From contig JBBRGA010000130.1 in assembly GCA_038241115.1 (NCBI GenBank), forward strand, positions 1-9,955: a stretch of 9,955 nucleotides of DNA. Reading direction: 5' to 3'. This document shows, in pieces, positions 1-6,007 of the stretch. Each line of letters opens with the position of its first letter. The first letter of the stretch is position 1. This DNA is from JANYJJ01 sp038241115. Lineage in GTDB: Bacteria > Pseudomonadota > Gammaproteobacteria > Burkholderiales > Burkholderiaceae_C. The notes under the pieces were generated by a model that was not told the DNA's origin, ran no database searches, and saw only the letters and a list, made by a program, of their open reading frames with translations. The translations under genes and the position numbers were made by a program.

Positions 1-171
1 GTTGCGGTCAACGCCTTGACCCAACAGCCGGGCCGAATTGAGGCGTGGGTGACCCACCAATTTGTGCTCAACGACTTGGTGGGTGTGGCAACCGGCTCAG
101 GCGACGGCTTGCTGCTTCGGACTGACAAAAGCGGCAACGTGGAACTGCTCGGGCGCCTGCCGAATATTTGA
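1..171 (+). CDS. Histidine phosphatase family protein, C-terminal end (partial)
   Basis: An open frame enters from the left edge and stops with TGA at 169-171, giving the last 56 residues of a protein. The piece contains WVTHQFVLNDLVG followed by a short Gly-rich stretch, TGSGDG, and an ending VELLGRLPNI. This resembles the C-terminal part of small exported or cytoplasmic histidine phosphatases (phosphoglycerate-mutase fold), where a VTHQ/VTHG strand carries the second catalytic histidine and is followed by an 'LTG...GE' segment. The N-terminal RHG motif that would settle the family lies outside the window. Substrate and localisation cannot be judged. The gene converges on the minus-strand nucleotidyltransferase gene, with 32 bases between the two stop codons and no convincing terminator. 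The family call is inference from one motif. Confidence 0.6.
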   Translation, partial: VAVNALTQQPGRIEAWVTHQFVLNDLVGVATGSGDGLLLRTDKSGNVELLGRLPNI

Positions 172-203
172 AACTGGACGCAGCGGCGCTTGGGCCGACC
201 GCT

Positions 204-836
204 TCAGCGCATGGCAATCGCCGCGTGGCTTTGGCGGGCGTGTTCCAAATCAACGGGCGTGTCGACGTCCATCAACACACCTTCGTCTTGCACATCCACG
301 GGTTGCGCTGCATAGCGCGCAACCAGACGGCGGGCACCTTCGTCGCCTTTCAAGGCAACCAATTCGGAGTAGAGCTCGGCCGCGAAACCCACAGGATGAC
401 CGCGCCGTCCCAGATGCTGCGCGTAGGCGACAGCATGGTGCGCGAGTTGAGCTGCCACAGCTTGCAGCGTGTCAGGCTGCACCATCGGCATGTCACCAGG
501 GAGCACCAGCCAGCCCGAGGCTTGGGGGCGCGCCAAGACGCCCTGCGCGATGGAATAGCCCATGCCCAGATTCATGTCGCCCGTGGCGTTGGAACTGCTT
601 TTTGCAATGACCTCGGGGATCACCACCACATCGCCGGCGGCGACGGTGCGCTGAGCCAAACTTGCCAGCGCGGCAGTGGTCACAACGACCACCGACAGTT
701 GACTCATCAAGGCGTGACCCAAGGTGGTTCCCAGCACGGTGGACGAACCCAATGCCTGACTCAGCTTGTGGCCTCCCGGGCCGAATCGAGACCCTTGCCC
801 AGCGGCCAGCACCACCAACACCACCCTCGATTTCAT
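204..836 (-). CDS. MocA/MobA-like nucleotidyltransferase
   Basis: A 210-residue protein of the NTP-transferase family that includes molybdenum cofactor cytidylyltransferase (MocA) and its relatives, cytoplasmic enzymes that join a nucleotide to molybdopterin or a similar acceptor. Residues 10-19 read LAAGQGSRFG, the glycine-rich nucleotide-binding loop, followed by H-K-L at 23-25. LPGDMPMV at 112-119 holds the metal-binding aspartate. RRGHPVGF (144-151), GDEGARR (164-170) and DVDTPVDL (190-197) are typical of MocA-like proteins. The ATG at 836 is chosen because AGGAA lies six bases upstream and the loop then begins near residue 10, as expected; the frame stays open further upstream but that part has no family character. 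The gene stands alone, without molybdoenzyme or xanthine dehydrogenase genes in view, so the acceptor is uncertain. Family assignment is firm, the exact reaction is not. Confidence 0.82.
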   Translation of the reverse strand: MKSRVVLVVLAAGQGSRFGPGGHKLSQALGSSTVLGTTLGHALMSQLSVVVVTTAALASLAQRTVAAGDVVVIPEVIAKSSSNATGDMNLGMGYSIAQGVLARPQASGWLVLPGDMPMVQPDTLQAVAAQLAHHAVAYAQHLGRRGHPVGFAAELYSELVALKGDEGARRLVARYAAQPVDVQDEGVLMDVDTPVDLEHARQSHAAIAMR

Positions 837-1029
837 GATTGTTCCTGTGGACTGGGATGTGTCTGAACGCACCCACTGACAAACACTGCCGTGGTGCTGC
901 GCTACCTCTTGGTCAGCATGAAAGACAGCACCGCAAAAAGCCAGAGGGGCTTTACGTAAGGCCTTCCCCGTAAGCGGTTCTCTGAGCCTTGCACGGATTG
1001 CTTTCCCAGCGCCCGAAGGTGTGCCGTTT

Positions 1030-1066
1030 TTGAGCCCGGTTTCTTGCCGATACCTATACTTGGCCG
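1030..1066 (+). promoter_or_regulatory. Candidate pdxH promoter, possibly giving a leaderless mRNA
   Basis: TATACT at 1055-1060 is a good -10 box. TTGAGC at 1030-1035 is a weak -35 box, and the 19-base spacer is longer than ideal. A start seven bases past the -10 box falls on the A of the pdxH ATG at 1067, and no Shine-Dalgarno sequence precedes that ATG. The placement is read by eye. The rest of the 230-base interval (837-1066) holds no gene that I can support. It must also contain the promoter of the divergent nucleotidyltransferase gene, which I could not pinpoint. Confidence 0.35.
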
Positions 1067-1714
1067 ATGAAAAACATTGCTGATTTGCGCATGAGCTACG
1101 AGCGCGCCGAGCTGGACGAATCGGCTTGCGCGAGCGATCCTTTGCAACAATTCGACACATGGCTCACGCAAGCCTTGAGCGCCGAGGTGCCTGAGCCCAA
1201 CGCCATGACTTTGGCCACCGTGGGTGAATCCGGCAGGCCCTCTACGCGCATCGTGCTTATCAAAGGTTTTGATGCACGCGGCATTGTTTGGTACACCAAC
1301 TACGACAGCCGCAAGGGCCAAGAAATCAACGCTCATCCTTGGGCCGCATTGCAGTTTCATTGGGTCGAATTGGAGCGCGTGGTGCGCATTGAGGGGCGCG
1401 TTGAAAAGGTCAGCGGTGAGGAATCAGACGCGTACTACCAATCGCGCCCGCTCGACTCGCGTTTGGGGGCCTGGGCGTCTCCGCAAAGCCAGGTGATTTC
1501 AGGGCGCGGTGTGCTCGTGGCGAACGCTGCCAAATTCGCTGCCAAATTTGCAGCCCAGAACATGCTGCATCCACCGCGGCCTCCGCACTGGGGCGGCTAC
1601 CGCTTGGTGCCGGACACCTGGGAGTTTTGGCAGGGCCGCAAGTCGCGCCTGCACGACCGTTTGCGTTACCGCTTGACAGAGGCAGGCTGGTTGCGTGAAA
1701 GGCTGGCCCCTTAG
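1067..1714 (+). CDS. pdxH: Pyridoxamine/pyridoxine 5'-phosphate oxidase
   Basis: A 215-residue cytoplasmic FMN enzyme that oxidises pyridoxine 5'-phosphate or pyridoxamine 5'-phosphate to pyridoxal 5'-phosphate, the last step of vitamin B6 cofactor synthesis and salvage. Its length matches E. coli PdxH (218). FMN-binding segments are visible: RIVLIK at 61-66 and YTNYDSRKG at 76-84. The family signature is at the C-terminus: RPPHWGGYRL (171-180), EFWQGRKSRLHDR (186-198) and the typical ending RLAP. The start at 1067 is preferred over the ATG at 1091 because IADLR..Y at residues 4-11 aligns with the N-terminus of E. coli PdxH. A 12-base tandem duplication (1526-1549) encodes AAKF twice at residues 154-161, in a segment that is variable in the family. 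Nothing suggests the enzyme is impaired. The gene appears to be a single transcription unit facing the receptor gene. Confidence 0.97.
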   Translation: MKNIADLRMSYERAELDESACASDPLQQFDTWLTQALSAEVPEPNAMTLATVGESGRPSTRIVLIKGFDARGIVWYTNYDSRKGQEINAHPWAALQFHWVELERVVRIEGRVEKVSGEESDAYYQSRPLDSRLGAWASPQSQVISGRGVLVANAAKFAAKFAAQNMLHPPRPPHWGGYRLVPDTWEFWQGRKSRLHDRLRYRLTEAGWLRERLAP

Positions 1715-1724
1715 AGAGGCCAGC
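1702..1724 (+). terminator. Terminator-like hairpin at the pdxH/receptor convergence
   Basis: A perfect 7-bp stem, GCTGGCC at 1702-1708 with GGCCAGC at 1718-1724, encloses a 9-base loop that contains the pdxH stop codon. Downstream on the + strand comes GCCTGATTTC, only a weak T-rich stretch. The receptor gene ends 9 bases further on at 1733, so the hairpin could slow transcription from both sides. The missing strong U-tract keeps this tentative. Confidence 0.4.
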
Positions 1725-1732
1725 GCCTGATT

Positions 1733-3880
1733 TCAAAACACCAGCCTCACACCCGTTTTGAACGATCGGCCCGCCAGCGGCGACAAGTCGCGCACCGAAG
1801 GAATGGCCCCAGCGCTGTATGCCAGTGTGTTGCCCGCGTTGTTGAGTTTGAAAAACCACAGCGCATCGGACTGGCCCAACACCGTGAAGCGCCGCGTCAC
1901 TGAAAAGTTGACCAGCGCGTAGCCCGCTGTCGGCACATCGGTGGAGGGCACCCGAGATTGGCGTGACGAGTGGTTGACCTCCGCGCGTGCCGCCCACGGC
2001 CCCGAAGCTGCTTCCAGCGCCAGGCTGATGCGCAGCGGCGCTACGCGAGGCAGGGGCTCTGAGGTGTCCAGGTTGACGGCGCGCGTGTAGTCGAGCTTGC
2101 CGCTCAGGTCCAGCGTGAATGCGCCGTTTGAGCCGCGCGAAGCCTCGCTTGGGCCTCGCGTGAGCAGGCGCTTCTGGCCCTCGACTTCCACACCGTTCAA
2201 GCGTGCTCGAACGGGCTTGAAAAGATACTCGGGAAAGTTGTTGAAACCGCCCTGACCGTCGGGCTCCTGAACCGTGGCGCCGCTGGCTTCCAGAGAAATG
2301 AAATTGGAAAATTGGGCTGCAAACATGCCCAGGCTGAGGTGATCGGCGCCCGACTTCCAACGCAGCGCCACGTCCAGGTTGTTGCTGCGCTCCGCGCTCA
2401 AGCCGACGTCACCGCGCTCGAACGTGCCGGTGGCTGCGTGAACGCCGTTGGCGTACAGCTCAAACGAGGTCGGCGCGCGTTGCGAATGGCTGAGCGTGCC
2501 GGTCAGCGTCCACAGCGCGTTCAACTTCGCCACATTGGCCAGCGAAGCGCTGCGCAGCGAAAACTTGCGCTGCAAAGCGTCGCCGAACTTTGGCTGGCTC
2601 GGATCGGCGTCGCCTTCAGAGTCAACCTGCGCACGCTCAGTGCGCAGCCCCGCGCTAAGCAAACCACCGGCCCAACTGAGTTCTTCCAACGCAAAAATAC
2701 CCTGCTTTTGGGTGCGCGTGGTGGGAACAAAAGCTTCATCGCCCAAAGCTGAGAACGCGACGTCTTCAAGTTGCATGCCCCAGACGCCCCGCAGGGAGCC
2801 CCAGGCCACATGCTCGGCCTCGGCGCGCAACTCATTGCCCGAAGTCTTGAAGGTGGTTCCGACCTCGCCTTGCCCGTTCACTTCCTGGTGCTGGTAACGG
2901 GTGTTGTTGAACTGCAAGCGCACGGCGCTGAAGGGGCCTGTGAGCCCTTTGAATTCGCTGCTCAGAGCGAAGTGGTCGCGCTTCATTTTGATGACCACAT
3001 CGGGCTCCACCACCGTGCCGTAGGTGCTGTCGTAAGTGTCCAAGGACACGCCGACGCGGCTGGGCCCGAAAAACACAGACGCACCCGCAGCGCCGCCTCG
3101 GGTGCTGCTCGCCGAGTTGCGCACGCGCGTGGTGCTGGGCAGCGCGATGCCGTCTTCCACGGGCACGTAGCGCGGCACTGCCAGGTCGGAGGTGTTGCGG
3201 CCGAACACGTCAACGTGCGCTGCGAACTGTCCGTTGCCCGCCTCGACCAAGGCCGCGCCACCGCGTTCGCGCTCTGCGCCACCGAATCGCAATTCCGCCA
3301 CGCCTGACATTCCGTTCAGGCGTTCCTTGGGAATGCGGTTGTCCAGCGCATTGACGACGCCGCCTACCGCACTGCCTCCGTACAACAACGCGCCCGGGCC
3401 GCGCAGCACTTCCAGGCGCTCAACGATGAGCGGGTCGATGGGCACGGCGTGGTCGTAGCTCAGGCTGGATGCGTCCAGCGAAGCGCCGGCGTTGCTGAGG
3501 ATGCGGACCCGGTCGCCATCCAAACCCCGAATCACCGGCCGTGCAGCGTTGGGGCCGAATGAAGTGCTTGACACACCGGGCATGCCGTTCAGTGTTTCGC
3601 CCAATGTGCTGGCACGCTTGATCACCAAAGCGTCGCCGGCCAGGACCGACACCGGCGAAGCGATTTCGCTGCTGCCCAGCGGGTTGCCGGTGACGATCAC
3701 TTTTTCCAGTGCAGCTGGATTGGCCGGCGCAGTTTGTGCAAAGACGGCGCTGTTCAAGCCCGCGGCCAGCACCGCGGCGGCCACTTGCGTCAAGCTCCTG
3801 CGAGCAGGCGATGAGTGCAATGAGTGCAATGGGCGAAATGGCGCAAGGCGCGAATTAATTTGAAGGACTTTGCGATTCAT
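1733..3880 (-). CDS. ZnuD-like TonB-dependent outer-membrane receptor
   Basis: A 715-residue outer-membrane receptor for energy-driven uptake of a metal or metal complex. A long signal peptide (hydrophobic core about 31-46, cleavage predicted after VFA at 48) is followed by a TonB-box-like EKVIVTG (59-65). The plug follows, with RPVIRGLDGDRVRIL (114-128), SYDHAVPIDP (141-150) and VLRGPGALLYGGSAVGGVVN (158-177). The rest is the beta-barrel, ending in a terminal Phe (RSFKTGVRLVF), the usual barrel-assembly signal. The plug sequence and barrel segments such as GEVGTTFKTSGNE and ALGDEAFVPTTRTQ resemble the ZnuD zinc-receptor branch as I know it, though the long His-rich loops of Neisseria ZnuD are not present. 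The start at 3880 has GGAAA about six bases upstream and gives a sensible signal peptide. The frame is open up to 4402, but that part lies over the neighbouring gene. A 9-base tandem repeat (3811-3828) encodes LHS twice in the signal peptide. Zinc as substrate is inference. Confidence 0.87.
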   Translation of the reverse strand: MNRKVLQINSRLAPFRPLHSLHSSPARRSLTQVAAAVLAAGLNSAVFAQTAPANPAALEKVIVTGNPLGSSEIASPVSVLAGDALVIKRASTLGETLNGMPGVSSTSFGPNAARPVIRGLDGDRVRILSNAGASLDASSLSYDHAVPIDPLIVERLEVLRGPGALLYGGSAVGGVVNALDNRIPKERLNGMSGVAELRFGGAERERGGAALVEAGNGQFAAHVDVFGRNTSDLAVPRYVPVEDGIALPSTTRVRNSASSTRGGAAGASVFFGPSRVGVSLDTYDSTYGTVVEPDVVIKMKRDHFALSSEFKGLTGPFSAVRLQFNNTRYQHQEVNGQGEVGTTFKTSGNELRAEAEHVAWGSLRGVWGMQLEDVAFSALGDEAFVPTTRTQKQGIFALEELSWAGGLLSAGLRTERAQVDSEGDADPSQPKFGDALQRKFSLRSASLANVAKLNALWTLTGTLSHSQRAPTSFELYANGVHAATGTFERGDVGLSAERSNNLDVALRWKSGADHLSLGMFAAQFSNFISLEASGATVQEPDGQGGFNNFPEYLFKPVRARLNGVEVEGQKRLLTRGPSEASRGSNGAFTLDLSGKLDYTRAVNLDTSEPLPRVAPLRISLALEAASGPWAARAEVNHSSRQSRVPSTDVPTAGYALVNFSVTRRFTVLGQSDALWFFKLNNAGNTLAYSAGAIPSVRDLSPLAGRSFKTGVRLVF

Positions 3881-4025
3881 GAGATTTCCTGCGGGGGCGG
3901 CGCGCGCGCAATGGCGCGGCGCTTGCCTCAAAAAACGACTGGACGCGCCGTCCGCGCGGGACGGCGTGCGACTGATCCGCCGCGCCGTTTGCGTCAAAAC
4001 GCAAGCGGCGCAGGCAGAGCGGGCC
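3881..4025 (-). promoter_or_regulatory. Hairpin-rich leader between the His-rich gene and the receptor gene
   Basis: These 145 bases contain two strong inverted repeats. One pairs 3982-3993 with 4000-4011 (12 bp including one G-U pair, 6-base loop). The other pairs CGCCGTCC at 3946-3953 with GGACGGCG at 3959-3966 (5-base loop). Read on the minus strand, the second arm GGACG can instead pair with the CGTCC just after it. That shorter hairpin ends five bases before a run of six T (3935-3930). This is an arrangement in which one stem excludes a terminator-like stem. It could set receptor expression apart from the upstream genes. The structure is seen; the attenuator role is inference. Confidence 0.4.
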
Positions 4026-4532
4026 TCAGGCGTTGGCAGGTGGCCCGCGGGCCAGGAATCCAGCGGCTTGCGCAGCCAAACTGGAGGCCACGTGCGTGGC
4101 CGGCGTCGCAACAGCGTGCGCCTGCGACAAACCCAGAGGCTGGGAGCAGCCGAGCACCATGTCGGAATGGCTGAGCTGGTCAAAGTGAGCGCAGCTGCGC
4201 TCGTCGCTGTGTTCAGGCAGCAGTAATTTTGCCCAAGTGCTGGTGCCCGGGGCTGCGTGCGGGCTGGTATTCGGGTTGGTATGCGGGGTGGTGTGAGGGA
4301 CGGCGTCAGGGATGGCCTGACTGGAGGTGTGACCGTGCGCATGACCAGCAGCCTGCACCGCGGCATGCACTTCGAAACGCACAACTTCGTGTGCGGCGCC
4401 ATGCACCTGCGAGTGAGCTCCCACGCCGCTGTGCGCCACGCGGTGCAGCAGCCACAGCGCCTGCGACAACACCAGGCTCAGCGCCAACAAGGCGGCGAAC
4501 CATGACCGTCGATGCAGTTGGCGAAGGTACAT
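4026..4532 (-). CDS. Small His-rich exported or membrane-anchored protein
   Basis: A 168-residue protein, not assigned to a named family with certainty. Residues 1-10 are basic and 11-30 form one hydrophobic segment, so it is either a signal peptide or an N-terminal anchor, with the rest in the periplasm. The protein has 18 histidines, including AGHAHGH at 62-68 and a proline-histidine tetrapeptide repeat at 73-96. Two cysteines stand in SCAHFDQLSHSD (113-124) and LGCSQP (128-133). I recall a C-x-x-(F/Y)DQL-x-H-(S/A)D motif in short proteins encoded beside ZnuD-like receptors in related bacteria, but could not check this. It lies 10 bases after the msrA stop and 145 bases before the receptor gene, so co-transcription is likely. 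A role in binding or sensing a divalent metal for the receptor is inferred from composition and position. The start has only a weak ribosome site (CTGAGC next to the ATG). Confidence 0.72.
   Translation of the reverse strand: MYLRQLHRRSWFAALLALSLVLSQALWLLHRVAHSGVGAHSQVHGAAHEVVRFEVHAAVQAAGHAHGHTSSQAIPDAVPHTTPHTNPNTSPHAAPGTSTWAKLLLPEHSDERSCAHFDQLSHSDMVLGCSQPLGLSQAHAVATPATHVASSLAAQAAGFLARGPPANA
4245..4316 (-). repeat. Six degenerate 12-bp tandem repeats coding a Pro/His tetrapeptide
   Basis: Six adjoining 12-base units (4245-4256, 4257-4268, 4269-4280, 4281-4292, 4293-4304, 4305-4316) share a pattern close to RTNCGGGNTGGT on the + strand. Read on the coding strand, each unit gives a tetrapeptide of the form (A/T)xP(H/N/D/G), for example AVPH, TTPH and TSPH. 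The repeat is a whole number of codons, so gain or loss of units would keep the frame. Several other frames are also open across it, which is a by-product of the repeat. Confidence 0.85.
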
Positions 4533-4542
4533 GCTCAGAATC

Positions 4543-5082
4543 TCAGGCGGCCTTGTAGCGGCTGGCGAATGTTTTGCGAAACTTTTCCACCTTGGGCGCG
4601 GCCACCATGGCGCAGTAGCCTTGATTGGGGTGGTTCACAAAATAGTGCTGGTGGTAGTCCTCGGCGCGCGAGTAATTGGCCTCGGCCAGCACCTCGGTCA
4701 CCACGCGGCCGTTGTGATGCGCATTGACCTGCGCCACCACCTCTCGGGCCACCGCCTCTTGTTCGGCGTTGTGAAAATAAATGCCCGATCGGTACTGGGT
4801 GCCAGCGTCGTTGCCCTGTCGGTTCAGCGTGGTCGGGTCATGAATGACGAAAAATATTTCAAGCACTTCACGCAGCGTGATTTGGCTCGGCTCGAAGCGC
4901 ACCCGGATCACTTCGTTGTGACCGGTGTCACCACCGCACACCTGTTCATAGCTGGGGTTCTTGACGTGACCGTTGGAGTAGCCCGACTCCACGGTGCTGA
5001 CGCCAATCACGCGTTCAAAAACCGCCTCGGTGCACCAAAAGCAGCCGCCGCCGAGGGTGATGGTTTCAAAGCTGGAGTTCAT
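4543..5082 (-). CDS. msrA: Peptide-methionine (S)-S-oxide reductase MsrA
   Basis: A 179-residue repair enzyme that reduces methionine S-sulfoxide, free or in proteins, back to methionine using thioredoxin. The catalytic motif GCFWCTE is at residues 13-19, with Cys14 as the sulfenic-acid-forming nucleophile. TGHNEVIRV (53-61), GNDAGTQYRSGIY (90-102) and YHQHYF (143-148) are family landmarks. Cys17, Cys49 and Cys157 are also present; Cys157, in GYCAMV near the C-terminus, is the most plausible resolving cysteine. No signal peptide is seen, so it acts in the cytoplasm. The length fits the short MsrA class, shorter than the E. coli protein of about 212 residues. The ATG at 5082 places the active site where expected. 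The gene follows the shortened DUF748 gene by 90 bases and precedes the His-rich gene by 10, suggesting that it heads, or is part of, the operon with the receptor. Confidence 0.97.
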   Translation of the reverse strand: MNSSFETITLGGGCFWCTEAVFERVIGVSTVESGYSNGHVKNPSYEQVCGGDTGHNEVIRVRFEPSQITLREVLEIFFVIHDPTTLNRQGNDAGTQYRSGIYFHNAEQEAVAREVVAQVNAHHNGRVVTEVLAEANYSRAEDYHQHYFVNHPNQGYCAMVAAPKVEKFRKTFASRYKAA

Positions 5083-5172
5083 GTGGTGCTCGCGTCCGTT
5101 GGTATGTTCGGATTCTCGGTCACGTCGACGGGACCTCGGCGGACGCGGTCAATTCCGCGTCAACATTCGGCG

Positions 5173-5904
5173 TCAGTTGACAGCCAGCGTCAACTGCACG
5201 CGTGGTGACCAGGTTGCATCGTCTTCGCCCGACGCACGAAGCTTGGGGGCCGCCAAAAACAGCCGCTCACTCGGCAAACCCTGAGCAATCAGCGCGTCGC
5301 GCACTGCCAAGCCTCGCTGCAAGGCCAGCTCACGCATGGCTTCTGCGCTGACGACGATGCGCGTTTTGAGCAACGCCTCCATTTCGGGCCCCGTGATGTC
5401 GCGTGCGATGCCCACGGCGTTGCGCGGCTTGCCTGGGATGTCGGTTTGTTTGTAGATTTCTTTCACAGCGCGCGCTCGGTCTTCGGCAGCCATCAACACC
5501 GGTGCTTCAGGCGCTGCTCCGGCCTCGTCGATGTCGTATTGACCCGCGGCGGTTCGCGTGAGGTGGACCTGCGGCGCGTCGATCTCCAAGGCCTCGATCA
5601 CCGGCGCCAGACGAAACAACGAGCGCGCGTCGGCGTTCAGGTAAAGCCGCTCGACACGCAGCAACGGGGTGGCAGCACCGGTCAGCCCGGCCACTTGAAA
5701 CTGACGAACCGTCAGCTCCAGCGACCAAGGCTTGAACTCGACCTGCCCAATGCTCACCGCGCGCCCCAGCAAAGCGCCGAGTCGCTGCTCGCCCTGCGAC
5801 TTCAAGACCGAAGGCAAGGCCAACCAGGCGACGGCCATCAGAAGGGTGGCAGCCAATAAAAACCAGCCGAGCACCCACAACCCGCGTCTTTGCAACCATC
5901 TCAT
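5173..5904 (-). CDS. DUF748-type protein reduced to its N- and C-terminal ends
   Basis: A 243-residue protein from the ATG at 5904, which has GGGAG eight bases upstream; an ATG at 5922 would add six residues. Residues 8-31 form a membrane anchor. LPSVLKSQGEQRLGALLGR, FKPWSLELTVRQF and LFRLAPVIEALEIDAP up to about residue 126 match my knowledge of the N-terminus of DUF748 proteins, long AsmA-like envelope proteins of roughly 1000 residues or more. From about residue 140, VKEIYKQTDIPGKPRN, GPEMEALLKTR, AMRELALQRGLAVRDALIAQ and LPSERLFLAAPKL match the extreme C-terminus of the same family. Only a short Ala/Pro-rich linker (about 5485-5526) lies between, so the large beta-rich middle is missing while the frame is intact. 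Function unknown; the family is thought to act in envelope or lipid transport, a role that should need the missing part. It diverges from the ydcF-like gene. Confidence 0.75.
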   Translation of the reverse strand: MRWLQRRGLWVLGWFLLAATLLMAVAWLALPSVLKSQGEQRLGALLGRAVSIGQVEFKPWSLELTVRQFQVAGLTGAATPLLRVERLYLNADARSLFRLAPVIEALEIDAPQVHLTRTAAGQYDIDEAGAAPEAPVLMAAEDRARAVKEIYKQTDIPGKPRNAVGIARDITGPEMEALLKTRIVVSAEAMRELALQRGLAVRDALIAQGLPSERLFLAAPKLRASGEDDATWSPRVQLTLAVN

Positions 5905-6007
5905 CGTGCGGCTCCCAGCCATGATCGGATCGCTTGATGATGCTCTCCGTGAAGCATTGTCCTTGCGGCATCATGCCGGTCTTCGCAACAGCAGCGGGCG
6001 CAGCGAC
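5905..6007. promoter_or_regulatory. Divergent intergenic region with a 13-bp palindrome
   Basis: This 103-base region lies between the chosen starts of the DUF748-type gene (-) and the ydcF-like gene (+). At 5966-5978 it holds CGGCAT-C-ATGCCG, two perfect 6-base arms around a single base, which has the shape of a small operator or a short hairpin. No clear pair of promoter boxes could be fixed by eye. If the ydcF-like gene really starts at the ATG at 5921, the palindrome would be inside its coding region. Confidence 0.3.

Noticed and set aside
168..866. Long plus-strand open frame opposite the nucleotidyltransferase gene
   Set aside because: Antisense shadow in GC-rich DNA. The minus-strand product has clear family motifs and this one has none.
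937..953. AAAGCC/GGCTTT hairpin followed by T's on the minus strand, resembling a terminator
   Set aside because: No minus-strand gene lies upstream of it to terminate, and the stem is only six pairs.
837..1160. N-terminal extension of the nucleotidyltransferase frame up to 1160
   Set aside because: It would overlap pdxH and adds residues with no family resemblance. The ATG at 836 has AGGAA at the right distance.
3881..4402. Open extension of the receptor frame by 174 codons upstream of 3880
   Set aside because: It lies over the His-rich gene in another frame, has no domain character, and would bury the signal peptide. The ATG at 3880 has a ribosome site and a proper signal peptide after it.
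4533..5172. Zur or Fur box ahead of the msrA/His-rich/receptor genes
   Set aside because: Reading the intergenic segments by eye gave no AT-rich palindrome like the GTTATA-type Zur site. The GTTATAA near 7205 is inside rbgA and is taken as chance.
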